From positions 37,426-101,425 of the forward strand of contig CAIRBH010000001.1 in assembly GCA_903876765.1 (NCBI GenBank): DNA of 64,000 bases, in the 5' to 3' direction. The notes beneath the pieces are model-generated. The model was not told the origin of the DNA. It saw only the letters and a program-made list of their open reading frames with translations, and searched no databases. The translations under genes were made by a program, and so were the position numbers. The stretch is from an uncultured Pseudomonadota bacterium. GTDB lineage: Bacteria > Pseudomonadota > Gammaproteobacteria > Burkholderiales > Methylophilaceae. Every line of letters begins with the position of its first letter. Positions within the stretch are counted from its first letter, which is position 1. Positions 30,170 to 39,070 of this stretch are shown one piece after another.

Positions 30170-30261
30170 AGATTTTAACAGCGACGCAAATTTAACCAAG
30201 ACTGCGAAGCTTAAAAGCAATATCTTGTTATCGTCGTTTAATTATATTTAGGAGAATTATT

Positions 30262-31059
30262 ATGGCTTCAGTGATTAATACCAACATTGTTTCATTAAAC
30301 ACACAACGTAATTTAAGTGCGTCACAAAGTTCACTTCATACTTCAATACAACGCTTATCTTCTGGTTTGCGTATTAATAGTTCTAAAGATGATGCGGCTG
30401 GCCTAGCTATCGCGACACGTATGGATGCACAAATTCGTGGACAAAATGTAGCGATTCGTAATGCAAATGACGCGCTTTCTTTAGCTCAAACTACTGAAGG
30501 TGCGCTAGGCAAAGTCAGTGATGCCTTGCAACGTATGCGTGAATTGGCCGTTCAATCTGCCAATGGTAGCAATAGTGACGATGATCGAACTAACTTAGAT
30601 GCTGAGTTTCAACAATTGGCGGATGAAGTAGATCGTTTAGGTACGCAAAAATTTAATGGTGTGGACATATTTGGTAGTACTGCAACTACATTCCAAGTAG
30701 GTGCAGACTCATCAGATACCATTGATGTTGATGCTACGGCAGCCATTTCTATTTCTGGCGATATCACAGATGCTAGTAATGCCAGCACGGCAATTGATGA
30801 TATTGATACGGCCTTAAGTGAAGCGAACGCATCAAGAGCTTCATTAGGTGCGGTACAAAACCGTTTTGATTCAGTCATTAGTTTCTTGCAAACTTCAGTT
30901 GAGAATCAATCAGCTGCTAAATCGCGCATCATGGATGCTGACTTTGCAACAGAGACAGCCAACATGACGCGCGGCCAAATCTTGCAACAAGCAGGTACTG
31001 CCATGCTAGCACAAGCCAACTCTTTACCTAACGGTGTGTTATCACTCCTAAAAGGTTAA
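30262..31059 (+). CDS. fliC: Flagellin
   Basis: This is the flagellar filament subunit, exported by the flagellar type III system. The 265-residue protein has the conserved N-terminal D0/D1 region (VINTNIVSLNTQRNLSASQSSLHTSIQRLSSGLRINSSKDDAAGLAIA). The C-terminal D1/D0 region is TETANMTRGQILQQAGTAMLAQANSLPNGVLSLLKG. The central variable part is very short (about 135-185), so this is a minimal flagellin. A strong Shine-Dalgarno (AGGAGAAT) is present. It is preceded by two sigma-28 promoters and followed by a terminator-like hairpin. Confidence 0.97.
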   Translation: MASVINTNIVSLNTQRNLSASQSSLHTSIQRLSSGLRINSSKDDAAGLAIATRMDAQIRGQNVAIRNANDALSLAQTTEGALGKVSDALQRMRELAVQSANGSNSDDDRTNLDAEFQQLADEVDRLGTQKFNGVDIFGSTATTFQVGADSSDTIDVDATAAISISGDITDASNASTAIDDIDTALSEANASRASLGAVQNRFDSVISFLQTSVENQSAAKSRIMDADFATETANMTRGQILQQAGTAMLAQANSLPNGVLSLLKG

Positions 31060-31085
31060 GTGAATTAGCAGTTAAATTTTAAATA

Positions 31086-31117
31086 CCCACAGGACTCATC
31101 ATTCTGTGGGATTTTGT
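31086..31117 (+). terminator. Terminator-like hairpin after fliC
   Basis: CCCACAG (31086-31092) and CTGTGGG (31104-31110) form a 7-bp stem with an 11-base loop followed by ATTTTGT. It would separate abundant fliC transcript from flaG-fliD. Confidence 0.6.
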
Positions 31118-31130
31118 ACTGGAGATTATC

Positions 31131-31499
31131 ATGATTAGTTCTTTATCAGAGGCTAGTGGCTCATCAAAAAAGCTTGTTGCCGTAGATAATACGAGTAACA
31201 AGGATGCAATTGAGCTCAAGGCAACTATAAAAACTGAAATTGCCAATAATGAAACTAAGCAATCAGCAGAAGTTGATAAAGCTAGCTTAGAGAGTGCGGT
31301 TGATAAATTGAATGATTTTATCGCCCCTGCGGCACAAAGTATCAAGTTTGAGTTAGATCAAAGCACTGACCGCGTAGTGGTCAAAGTGGTGGATGAGGCG
31401 TCTCAAAAAGTATTAAGGCAAATACCCAGTGAGCAAGTATTGTCTATGGCGAAAACGCTAGATAAGCTTAAGGGTTTAGTCATTAAACAAACCGCATAA
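31131..31499 (+). CDS. flaG: FlaG family protein
   Basis: The 122-residue protein has a variable N-terminus and a conserved C-terminal FlaG domain (LNDFIAPAAQSIKFELDQSTDRVVVKVVDEASQKVLRQIPSEQVL). FlaG affects filament length in other bacteria. It sits between flagellin and the filament cap, its usual place. Confidence 0.92.
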   Translation: MISSLSEASGSSKKLVAVDNTSNKDAIELKATIKTEIANNETKQSAEVDKASLESAVDKLNDFIAPAAQSIKFELDQSTDRVVVKVVDEASQKVLRQIPSEQVLSMAKTLDKLKGLVIKQTA

Positions 31500-31654
31500 C
31501 TGAGTTTTATTGAGTTTCTATTAGCAGTATTTTTATGTGCTTGTTTAGGCAAATGCTTAATCAGATGTAGATATATAGTGGCTATCAAGTTTGCCAAATT
31601 ATTTTGAATGGCAGGTTCCATTGTGATTAAAGATTGTTGCAGGAGAAGATTAGC

Positions 31655-33298
31655 ATGGGTATTTCATCGGCAGGAGTAGGGTCGGGCTTAGATGTAAATT
31701 CTATGATTACAGGTTTGATGGGAGTTGAGAAGAAGCCTTTGGCCGCAGTGGCACAGCAAAAATCAGATTATCAATCCAAAATATCCGCTTACGGCACAAT
31801 AAAAAGTGACTTATCTTCGTTTCAATCATCAATAGCTGCGCTGACAGATGTCACAAAATTTAATGTACAAACAGCAACATCAGCCGATACCACTGTATTT
31901 ACAGTCACTAGCAATGGTAGTGCGACAAATGCTGAACATGCAATCACCGTGAATCAGGTGGCTAAATCACAAAAACTAGCATCGCAAGGCTTTAGCAATA
32001 TTACTGACACGTTGGATACAGGCACACTGAACATTGCATTTGGTAGCTATGCAGCGACTGATAGTCACTTTACGGCTAATACCGCTAAATCATCTTTGGC
32101 CATCACTATTGATAACACAAATAACACTCTAGCTGGTGTGCGGGATGCCATTAATGCGGCTAAAGCCAGTGTTTCAGCTACTATTATCAATAATGGCACT
32201 AGCTATCAGCTGGTGCTCACCTCAAGTGACACTGGCGAGGTGAACAGTCTACAAATTTCTGGTGTCAATCAGTTGGCCTATGATAAAAGCATGGCTAGTG
32301 GCGATGTTGACGGTTTATCCGAAGTGCAAGCCGCTAAAAATGCATTGTTAAACGTCGATGGTATTAGCATAGTTAAAGCCAGTAATACGATTACTGATGT
32401 GATAGAAGGGCTTACGCTCAATGTACTGTCTGCCAGCAACGCTAACAATATTAAGCTTAATATTGCCAGTAACCAAGATGCTGTTAAGACCTCCGTGACA
32501 TCGTTTGTAGATGCCTATAATAAATTAGATAAAAGCTTTCGAAATCTGACTAAATTTGATTCGGTAGGCAAAAATTCTGGCGCGCTTTTGGGCGATGCGA
32601 CTGCACGCTCGGTGATTAATCAGATTAAGTCTGTAATGACTAAATCTATCGCTACTAGCGGCAATTTGACTACATTGAGCAATATAGGGGTGAGTTTTCA
32701 GCGCGATGGGCAATTGGCTTTAGATGCAAGCAAATTAACTTCGGCTGTTGATAGCCATTATAGCGATATTGCTACTTTATTTGCTAGTTCAGCTAAGATC
32801 AGCGATACGCAAATTAGTTATGTGGGCAGCACCAGTAAAACCCAAGCTGGTATATATGCCATCACAGTCAATCAATTGGGCACTAGTGCAGCCAATACCG
32901 CAGGTACCATTAATGGTGTAACGGCAACAGGCAGTTTAACAGGCTTAAAGGGAGCTGTCGGTGATGCCAGTGAAGGCTTAAATCTTAAAGTCTCTGGGGG
33001 TGCCTTGGGGCCAAGAGGTACTGTTGAGTTTAGCTTAGGCTATGCCGCCCAGTTGGATAGGATTATCAATAATTTGTTGAGCGATACTGGCATATTAACT
33101 TCTAAAACAGAGGGCATGAATAAGTCTATTAGTCAGCTCGATAAAAAAACAGAGTCAATTAACCTAAGATTGGTCGGGGTAGAAGCGCGTTACCGAGCCC
33201 AATTTACTAAGTTGGATAGCCTGTTGTCTGGTATGACCACCACCAGTAGTTTTCTTACTCAGCAAATTAATTCAATGAATGCAAATAAAAATGCTTAA
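31655..33298 (+). CDS. fliD: Flagellar filament cap protein FliD (HAP2)
   Basis: FliD is the pentameric cap that directs flagellin polymerisation at the filament tip. From ATG 31655 (AGGAGAAG at 31641-31648) the product has 547 residues. A TTG at 31634 would add seven residues that do not resemble FliD. The start GISSAGVGSGLDVNSMITGLM is the FliD N-terminal signature. The C-terminus (RIINNLLSDTGILTSKTEGMNKSISQLDKKTESI...) is the FliD_C coiled coil. Confidence 0.95.
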   Translation: MGISSAGVGSGLDVNSMITGLMGVEKKPLAAVAQQKSDYQSKISAYGTIKSDLSSFQSSIAALTDVTKFNVQTATSADTTVFTVTSNGSATNAEHAITVNQVAKSQKLASQGFSNITDTLDTGTLNIAFGSYAATDSHFTANTAKSSLAITIDNTNNTLAGVRDAINAAKASVSATIINNGTSYQLVLTSSDTGEVNSLQISGVNQLAYDKSMASGDVDGLSEVQAAKNALLNVDGISIVKASNTITDVIEGLTLNVLSASNANNIKLNIASNQDAVKTSVTSFVDAYNKLDKSFRNLTKFDSVGKNSGALLGDATARSVINQIKSVMTKSIATSGNLTTLSNIGVSFQRDGQLALDASKLTSAVDSHYSDIATLFASSAKISDTQISYVGSTSKTQAGIYAITVNQLGTSAANTAGTINGVTATGSLTGLKGAVGDASEGLNLKVSGGALGPRGTVEFSLGYAAQLDRIINNLLSDTGILTSKTEGMNKSISQLDKKTESINLRLVGVEARYRAQFTKLDSLLSGMTTTSSFLTQQINSMNANKNA

Positions 33299-33332
33299 TC
33301 AAAGAAATAAACATCAATAGAGGACATGAATT

Positions 33333-33824
33333 ATGTTTGGATTAAATCAAAATGGCGCCAACCTTTATGCCAAAGTGAGCATGGAAACAGGGGTATTAGC
33401 TGCAAACCCGAATAAGCTAATTGTGATGTTGTATGAAGGTGCTATTACTGCATGTCGCAGTGCGATAGAACACATGCAGCAGCGAGATATTGTCAATAAA
33501 GGTAATAAACTGACCAAAGCGATCTTAATCATAGAAAACGGACTACGCGCTAGTTTAGATAAAAAAGCAGGCGGTGAAGTTGCTACTAGCTTAGACGCGC
33601 TTTATGGTTATATGAGTATGAGATTGATGCAGGCAAATATTCGCAATAAACCTGAATTAGTCATAGAAGTGATAGCTTTGTTAGCTAGTTTAAAAGAGGC
33701 ATGGGAGCAGATAGAGCCTGGTCAGGCTAAAACTCAGTCACTTTCTGAGACCTTGCCCAAAGTAAGCGCTGCAAAGCCTTATGCAGTGGAGAATCGCAAT
33801 ATTGCCAGTTATGCAAAGGTTTAA
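33333..33824 (+). CDS. fliS: Flagellin export chaperone FliS
   Basis: FliS is a helical chaperone that binds the flagellin C-terminus. The 163-residue product has YAKVSMETGVLAANPNKLIVMLYEGAITACRSA and INKGLRAS-like IIENGLRASLDKKAGGEVATSLDALYGYM, typical of FliS. The C-terminal 30 residues are longer than average. It is followed by the fliT-like gene 3 bases later. Confidence 0.94.
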   Translation: MFGLNQNGANLYAKVSMETGVLAANPNKLIVMLYEGAITACRSAIEHMQQRDIVNKGNKLTKAILIIENGLRASLDKKAGGEVATSLDALYGYMSMRLMQANIRNKPELVIEVIALLASLKEAWEQIEPGQAKTQSLSETLPKVSAAKPYAVENRNIASYAKV

Positions 33825-33827
33825 TCT

Positions 33828-34151
33828 ATGTCATACCAAAATGCCATAGCAGTGTATGAAGAGGTTGAAACCTTGACTGAACAAATGTTGCAGGCGACTA
33901 AACAACAAGATTGGCAGCAGTTAGCAGAGCTAGAGGCCTTATGTGCTCAGCAGCTAGGTCAGCTAAAAAATATGGCAGATGGCCAGCCATTGTCGGCTGC
34001 CGCGCGTAAGCGAAAACTAGCGGTGATCAAGCACATTTTAGCGACTGATCGCGAGATACGTCAGTTAATGTCGCCTTGGGTGGACAACATGTATATGCAG
34101 ATGATTAGCTATGACATGAAAAATAATTTGACGTCAAATTCCCTGCAATAA
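33828..34151 (+). CDS. fliT: FliT-like flagellar chaperone
   Basis: This 107-residue helical protein follows fliS, with EEVETLTEQMLQATKQQDWQQLAELEALCAQQL and DREIRQLMSPW, matching the FliT general pattern (helical hairpins binding FliD). Sequence conservation in this family is low, so the call rests partly on position after fliS. Confidence 0.75.
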   Translation: MSYQNAIAVYEEVETLTEQMLQATKQQDWQQLAELEALCAQQLGQLKNMADGQPLSAAARKRKLAVIKHILATDREIRQLMSPWVDNMYMQMISYDMKNNLTSNSLQ

Positions 34152-34167
34152 TTGATATATTTTTCAC

Positions 34168-35178
34168 ATGTTCAAGCCTATAGATAGGGCGACCGTACAG
34201 CCCGTCACTAGCATAATGCCAGTGTTGGCTGTTGACGATATAGGCAGTGTGGCTGAAGAAATGAGCCATAGCGCGGCCTTATTTGTTAAAGGCCATTTAT
34301 ATGCTGGGCAAGTGTTATCCAAATTATCTCAGACTGACTATCAAGTAAAAATCAGCAGCGCAGCACATGATGCTTCTGCTAATGATGCTAAGCTGGTTAA
34401 TCAGGTCACGCAAGATGTCATGGTTAAAATGTCGCTAGGCAGTTCGGCGAGAGTAGGGCAGCATCTATGGTTAAGGTTTATGCACAACAGCCCGCAGCTT
34501 ACATTTTTATTATCAGCTAGCCCTAGCCATATTGCTGAAAGTGCCGCAGAGATTAGTCCAGCGGCACACATCATCGCTAAAAACTTGCAGCAGGCAGAGT
34601 TGACTGGTGTTGCTAGCCATATTTTAGCGAGCCAAGTCATTACGCAGCAACCGAAAAACGCACAATTGCTGGCGCAGCAGTTGCAAAATAGTGTGAGCAG
34701 CAGCGGTCTTTTTTACGAAGCACATTTAGCAGATTGGCTGCAAGGCAAGCAAGCCTTGGCGGCTATTATGCAAGAGCCGCAAAATCAAAATCCTGCTGCA
34801 ATGGCTAACTTAATGAGCCAGCAATTAGCGGTGCTAGAGCATCAGCGCATTGCCTGGCAAGGGGAAGTGTGGCCAGGGCAAAAGATGCAATGGGATATTG
34901 CGCTAAACCAGCCAGTCAATAATCAAGATGAGCCAGCTAGGCAGGCACTGGCCACAGAGCAAGCACGGCCTATAGTTAGCGAGTTGACCCTGCATTTGCC
35001 AAATTTAGGTAGGGTGTCGGCCAAAATTAGTTTGATCGACGGCAATATGCAGATGCACATTCTTGCCGAGCAAGATCGCACCATCAAAACTTTGACTCAA
35101 CAAAAGCAATCACTGCACGATGCGATAGTTAAAAATGGCCAGCATTTAACGCTTTTAAGCTTAGCGCAACAACATTAG
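34168..35178 (+). CDS. FliK-like protein with hook-length-control C-terminal domain
   Basis: The 336-residue protein has no signal peptide and a low-complexity Gln/Ala-rich middle. The C-terminal region (about 255-336: VSELTLHLPNLGRVSAKISLIDGNMQMHILAEQDRTIKTL) resembles the Flg_hook domain of FliK. A true fliK lies at 41756, so this is a second, divergent copy. It directly precedes a FlhB C-domain-like gene; Bacillus subtilis has an analogous ylqG-ylqH pair. Its function is unknown, possibly modulating export substrate switching. Confidence 0.68.
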   Translation: MFKPIDRATVQPVTSIMPVLAVDDIGSVAEEMSHSAALFVKGHLYAGQVLSKLSQTDYQVKISSAAHDASANDAKLVNQVTQDVMVKMSLGSSARVGQHLWLRFMHNSPQLTFLLSASPSHIAESAAEISPAAHIIAKNLQQAELTGVASHILASQVITQQPKNAQLLAQQLQNSVSSSGLFYEAHLADWLQGKQALAAIMQEPQNQNPAAMANLMSQQLAVLEHQRIAWQGEVWPGQKMQWDIALNQPVNNQDEPARQALATEQARPIVSELTLHLPNLGRVSAKISLIDGNMQMHILAEQDRTIKTLTQQKQSLHDAIVKNGQHLTLLSLAQQH

Positions 35179-35215
35179 TTTAGCTAATTTAGTAAATAGC
35201 AAAGCCAGATAAACC

Positions 35216-35566
35216 ATGTATCACGAGCAAGCCAAGACGCTATTAGAAGTGAGCCAGCAGCATGGAATTAGCCATGATACAGGCTCAAAGCCTGCACATT
35301 ATTCAAATCAGCAAGCCGTTGCTTTGGCATACGCCAGTGGTGATATCGCGCCTAGAGTATTAGCTAAAGGTCGCGGTGTGGTTGCCGAGCAAATTATCGC
35401 TTTGGCTAAGCAGCATCAGGTTTTTGTGCATGAATCTAAAGATTTGCTGGCATTGTTGATGCAAGTAGATTTAGATAGCCATATACCACCAGCCTTGTAT
35501 CAAGCGATTGCCGAGTTGCTAGTTTGGCTTTACCGTCTAGAACAAGGTCAGGCAGTGAGCCGATAG
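35216..35566 (+). CDS. FlhB C-terminal-domain-like protein (EscU/YscU family)
   Basis: The 116-residue protein matches only the cytoplasmic C-terminal domain of FlhB (AVALAYASGDIAPRVLAKGRGVVAEQIIALAKQHQVFVHESKDLLALL, then IPPALYQAIAELLVWLYRL). There is no membrane part. The autocleavage NPTH of FlhB is not present; the aligned region reads KPAHYSNQQ. Full-length FlhB is not in the window. Such standalone domains (YlqH/FlhX type) can act in the flagellar export gate in some bacteria. It is convergent with fliE. Confidence 0.8.
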   Translation: MYHEQAKTLLEVSQQHGISHDTGSKPAHYSNQQAVALAYASGDIAPRVLAKGRGVVAEQIIALAKQHQVFVHESKDLLALLMQVDLDSHIPPALYQAIAELLVWLYRLEQGQAVSR

Positions 35567-35654
35567 TGGGCGATGATGGCGCTTTAGGTCTGGCGCTTGA
35601 GGTCTGGCTTGGTTGATGTCATTAATTTCTAGCATTAAAGCTTGCCGTTAAATC

Positions 35655-36017
35655 TTAGACTTGCATATTCATGATGTCATGGTAAGCCGATACTAGTTTA
35701 TTTCGCACTTGTACCGTAGCCTGAAATGAGATATTTGCTTTTTGACCAGCAATCATGACGTCAGACAAGCTAACGCTATCATCGCCCATCGCAAAGTTTT
35801 GCCCTAATTTTTCCGCATTAAGCTGTACTTTGTTGACTTGGTCGAGTGAAGCTTTTAATGCCTCAGAGAAGCCAGTTTTGCTTGAATTGCTTGTCTTTTC
35901 TATGCCTGTTGTTGAACTCATTCCGCCGATAGCATAGTCCTGCGGCCGCTGCGCCGAGGCTTTTAACTGGGCGAGCATAGACTCTATTCTACTTGCGTCA
36001 ATTCCACCGGTTTTCAT
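35655..36017 (-). CDS. fliE: Flagellar hook-basal body junction protein FliE
   Basis: FliE joins the MS ring to the rod. The 120-residue product has the conserved C-terminal half GFSEALKASLDQVNKVQLNAEKLGQNFAMGDDSVSLSDVMIAGQKANISFQATVQVRNKLVSAYHDIMNMQV. It is transcribed away from fliF from a shared 415-base intergenic region holding tandem hairpin repeats. Confidence 0.95.
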   Translation of the reverse strand: MKTGGIDASRIESMLAQLKASAQRPQDYAIGGMSSTTGIEKTSNSSKTGFSEALKASLDQVNKVQLNAEKLGQNFAMGDDSVSLSDVMIAGQKANISFQATVQVRNKLVSAYHDIMNMQV

Positions 36018-36432
36018 GGGTTTTCCTATCTAAATTTAAATTCACATTATGTGGCTAAGCCAGCAAGTGTTGCTAACCAGAACAAACTGATAACCAACAC
36101 TAAAGCTGGCTAAACCAGCAAGTGTTGCTAACCAGAACAAACTGATAACCAACACTAAAGCTGGCTAAACCAGCAAGTGTTGCTAATTTAACATTAGAAA
36201 ATCATGCTGAGCGGCCAAATAGGTCGGTGAAAATTACTCTATTCTTAAATTTGAAAATTCAATAAATCCGCATAATTCTATTCAACAGGTCATACCAGCT
36301 ATTTGCCGCGCTATTTGAAGTTGAGCTGGCCTGAAGTAAACGGTATGACTGATATTATTGATCAAGCTTGAATCAATCTGACGATATTGGCCCTAGGCGG
36401 GGCTTAGCAGGAATAAAAGTAAGAAGGATATT
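36018..36432. other. Divergent fliE/fliF intergenic region
   Basis: This 415-base region must contain promoters for both fliE (minus) and the fliF operon (plus). It holds a 55-bp tandem repeat with internal dyad symmetry (36053-36186). The remaining sequence is AT-rich. No sigma-28 match was found, and no clear sigma-54 match was found by eye. No gene is seen. Confidence 0.6.
36053..36186. repeat. 55-bp tandem repeat (about 2.4 copies) with internal hairpin
   Basis: Units start at 36053, 36108 and 36163 (period 55). The first differs from the second by one base near its start and the third is truncated. Each full unit is a long dyad: CCAGC-aa-GTGTTG, then CAG-AACAAA-CTG at the centre, then CAACAC-taaa-GCTGG. 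It is located immediately upstream of fliE and 247 bases before fliF. Confidence 0.9.
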
Positions 36433-38031
36433 ATGTCTCAAATTAGCAATAAACTATTTTTATTACTAGGCGCTGCGGCGGTGATCGCCGTAATGGCAGT
36501 GTTTTGGCTATGGAGTCAGCAGCCTGATTACCGCATTTTGTTCTCTAATTATTCTGATAAAGATGGTGGGGCCATTGTTGCCGCACTTGAAAAAATGAAT
36601 GTGCCCTATAAGTTTTCTGAAGGTGGTTCTGCCATTTTAGTGCCTGCCGCTCAAGTGCATCAAGCACGCCTTAAATTGTCGGCCGATGGCTTGCCTAGAG
36701 GCGGCAATATAGGCTTTGAGATATTAGAAAATCAAAAATTTGGCGTGTCACAATTTGTCGAGCAAGTGAATTTTCAGCGTGCGCTAGAGGGTGAATTAGA
36801 GCGCAGCATACAATCTATAGGTGCGGTAGAAGTTGCCAGAATTCATCTGGCTATTCCTAAGGCCAGTGTTTTTGTCAGAGATCAGCAAAAACCCACTGCA
36901 TCCGTGCTGTTAAACCTTAGAGCAGGCCGCAGCCTAGATGCGCAGCAAGTGGGGGCGGTGGTACATTTAGTCGCCAGTAGTGTGCCAGATCTACCTGCCA
37001 GTAATGTGACGGTGGTAGATCAAAACGGCAATTTATTATCTGATACCACTAAGAAAACTGGCGCAAATAATTTAGACCCCTCTCAACTTAAATATATAGA
37101 CGATATTCAGCAAAGTATAGCGAAACGAGTTGAATCTATTATTGCGCCTATCGTCGGGGCTAAAAATGTCAGGGCTGAGGCTAGTGTTGAAATTGATTTT
37201 TCTAGTTTAGAACAAGCCGCCGAGAGCTATAAACCTAATCAAAAACCTGAGGATGTAGCGATACGCAGTTTGCAAAGCAATGAATCGCAATCTAGCAATG
37301 CCAGTGCAGCTAGTGGCGGCGTCCCTGGGGCGTTGTCTAACCAACCAGCGGCGACGGCCACTGCGCCGATAGCAGGAGCGGCTGGCGCGGCGGCTGAAGC
37401 TACACCTATCAATAGCCAAAAAAACATGACGACAAATTATGAAGTAGATAAAACGGTGCGTTATGTGCAGCAGGCCATGGGTGGGGTTAAGCGCTTAAAT
37501 GTGGCGGTGGTAGTCAATAACATGCAGGTAATAGACAAAGCTGGCAAAGTTAGCTACAGGCCATTGACCGCCGCAGAAAAAACACAAATTAATGATTTAG
37601 CCATGCAGGCCATGGGCTTTAATAAAGAACGTGGTGATGCCTTAACCGTGGTCAATAGTTCATTTGCAACTGAGCCTGTAGAAGTAACGCCAGTTGTGCC
37701 AATTTGGAAAAATCCAGAAACCATAGAGTACGCCAAAGACACGCTGCGCTTTGTGGTGGGTATTTTGGTGTTGATGATGCTGTATAAACGGGCACTCAAA
37801 CCCATGTTAACTAAACTGGTCACGCTACCATCACCTCAGTTGCTTGCTGCCTCAGGGGATAATTCGCTGGTTAATTTAAGTGATGATCAGCCTAACCAAT
37901 CTGGCGCTGGCAGAGCGATGAAATTAGCCTCTCCAAAAGATAAAAGTTTGGCATCGGCAAAACAATTAGCAAAAGACAACCCAAGAATGGTGGCGAGTGT
38001 AATCACCAATTGGACGAATGAAAATGAATAA
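36433..38031 (+). CDS. fliF: Flagellar MS-ring protein FliF
   Basis: FliF forms the inner-membrane MS ring. The 532-residue product has two membrane helices (about 8-28 and 436-455). It has the YscJ/FliF domain (YRILFSNYSDKDGGAIVAALEKMNVPYKFSEGGSAILVPA) and RBM3 with a Gly/Ala-rich insertion. The C-terminal FliG-binding tail ends near ITNWTNENE. The first gene of the fliFGHIJK operon; fliG overlaps its end by 14 bases. Confidence 0.96.
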   Translation: MSQISNKLFLLLGAAAVIAVMAVFWLWSQQPDYRILFSNYSDKDGGAIVAALEKMNVPYKFSEGGSAILVPAAQVHQARLKLSADGLPRGGNIGFEILENQKFGVSQFVEQVNFQRALEGELERSIQSIGAVEVARIHLAIPKASVFVRDQQKPTASVLLNLRAGRSLDAQQVGAVVHLVASSVPDLPASNVTVVDQNGNLLSDTTKKTGANNLDPSQLKYIDDIQQSIAKRVESIIAPIVGAKNVRAEASVEIDFSSLEQAAESYKPNQKPEDVAIRSLQSNESQSSNASAASGGVPGALSNQPAATATAPIAGAAGAAAEATPINSQKNMTTNYEVDKTVRYVQQAMGGVKRLNVAVVVNNMQVIDKAGKVSYRPLTAAEKTQINDLAMQAMGFNKERGDALTVVNSSFATEPVEVTPVVPIWKNPETIEYAKDTLRFVVGILVLMMLYKRALKPMLTKLVTLPSPQLLAASGDNSLVNLSDDQPNQSGAGRAMKLASPKDKSLASAKQLAKDNPRMVASVITNWTNENE

Positions 38032-39022
38032 TGAAGGGGTCATGAAAAGCGCTATTTTGATGCTTGCGCTAGGAGAAGAAGAAGCGGCCGAAGTGATGAA
38101 GTTCCTCAGTCCTAAAGAGGTGCAGAAGATAGGGGCGGCAATGACTAGCTTATCTAGCATAGGCCGTGAACAAGTGGATGAAGTTGTCCATCATTTTTTA
38201 ACTGAAGCTGATGTTGAGGGCAGCATAAACACCAATTCGACTGAATATATACGATCAGTATTGAATAAGGCCTTGGGCGAAGATGAAGCTGTTGATGTGT
38301 TGCAGCAGATTTTTGAATCCCGTGATGCGCCTGGCATAGTCGGGCTCAGAGCCATGGATGCTAATACGGTATCTGAGTTTATTCAGAATGAGCATCCGCA
38401 GATTATTGCCACGATTTTAGTTCATTTAGAGCCTGAACAAGCGTCTAAGATTATTGGTGGATTTCCTGAAAGTTTGCAAAAAGACGTCATGCTGCGCATT
38501 GCAACATTAGATGGTGTAAAACCATTTGCCCTGCGAGAGCTTGATGATGTGATGAATAAATTTATTACGGCGAATGAGACTGTGAAAAAGAAATCCATGG
38601 GTGGCATTAAAGTGGCTGCCGACATTATTAACTTTATGAGTGGTGATAATGAGTCTGCGGTAATGGAAGGCCTGAAAAAATACGATGATGATATGGCGCA
38701 GAAAATTATGGATGAGATGTTTGTCTTTGATGACATCATGGATATTGATGACAAGTCAATTCAAGTCATATTGAAAGAAGTGCAATCAGAAATGCTGATT
38801 ATCGCCTTGAAAGGCACGACAGAAGAAATGCGCGAGAAGATATTTAAGAATATGTCATCACGCGCTGCTGAAATGATGAAAGAGGATTTGGAATCGAAAG
38901 GCCCAGTCAAGCTTTCAGAGGTGGAGGCCGAGCAAAGAAAGATTTTACAAATTGTCCGTAAATTGGCTGATGATGGGCAAATTCAGATTATCGGTAAAGG
39001 TGATGGTGAGCAATATGTGTAA
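38018..39022 (+). CDS. fliG: Flagellar motor switch protein FliG
   Basis: FliG is the switch-complex subunit that contacts the stator. The 334-residue product shows KSAILMLALGEEEAAEVMKFLSPKEVQKIG, the EHPQIIATILVHL middle domain and the C-terminal torque helix region (FDDIMDIDDKSIQVILKEV...LIIALKGTTEEMREKIFKNMSSRAAEMMKEDLE). The charged residues needed for torque are present. The start at 38018 or ATG 38024 cannot be separated; both overlap fliF. Confidence 0.96.
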   Translation: MKMNNEGVMKSAILMLALGEEEAAEVMKFLSPKEVQKIGAAMTSLSSIGREQVDEVVHHFLTEADVEGSINTNSTEYIRSVLNKALGEDEAVDVLQQIFESRDAPGIVGLRAMDANTVSEFIQNEHPQIIATILVHLEPEQASKIIGGFPESLQKDVMLRIATLDGVKPFALRELDDVMNKFITANETVKKKSMGGIKVAADIINFMSGDNESAVMEGLKKYDDDMAQKIMDEMFVFDDIMDIDDKSIQVILKEVQSEMLIIALKGTTEEMREKIFKNMSSRAAEMMKEDLESKGPVKLSEVEAEQRKILQIVRKLADDGQIQIIGKGDGEQYV

Positions 39023-39070
39023 TTTGCGCACTGTTAATTTAGCCAATAGCTATGCTGGGGGTCGGTTCTG

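Larger units (their letters stand above)
29853..30261 (+). other. Gene-free fliC upstream region
   Basis: This 409-base AT-rich stretch lies between the response regulator and fliC. It holds two sigma-28 promoter matches (30026-30052 and 30143-30169, listed separately). A direct repeat-like CAGTGACATTCAAGTCACTG palindrome sits near 29927-29946 (AGTGAC/GTCACT) and could be a regulator site. No convincing gene was found; a 22-codon frame at 30042 overlaps the first promoter and is not called. Confidence 0.6.
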
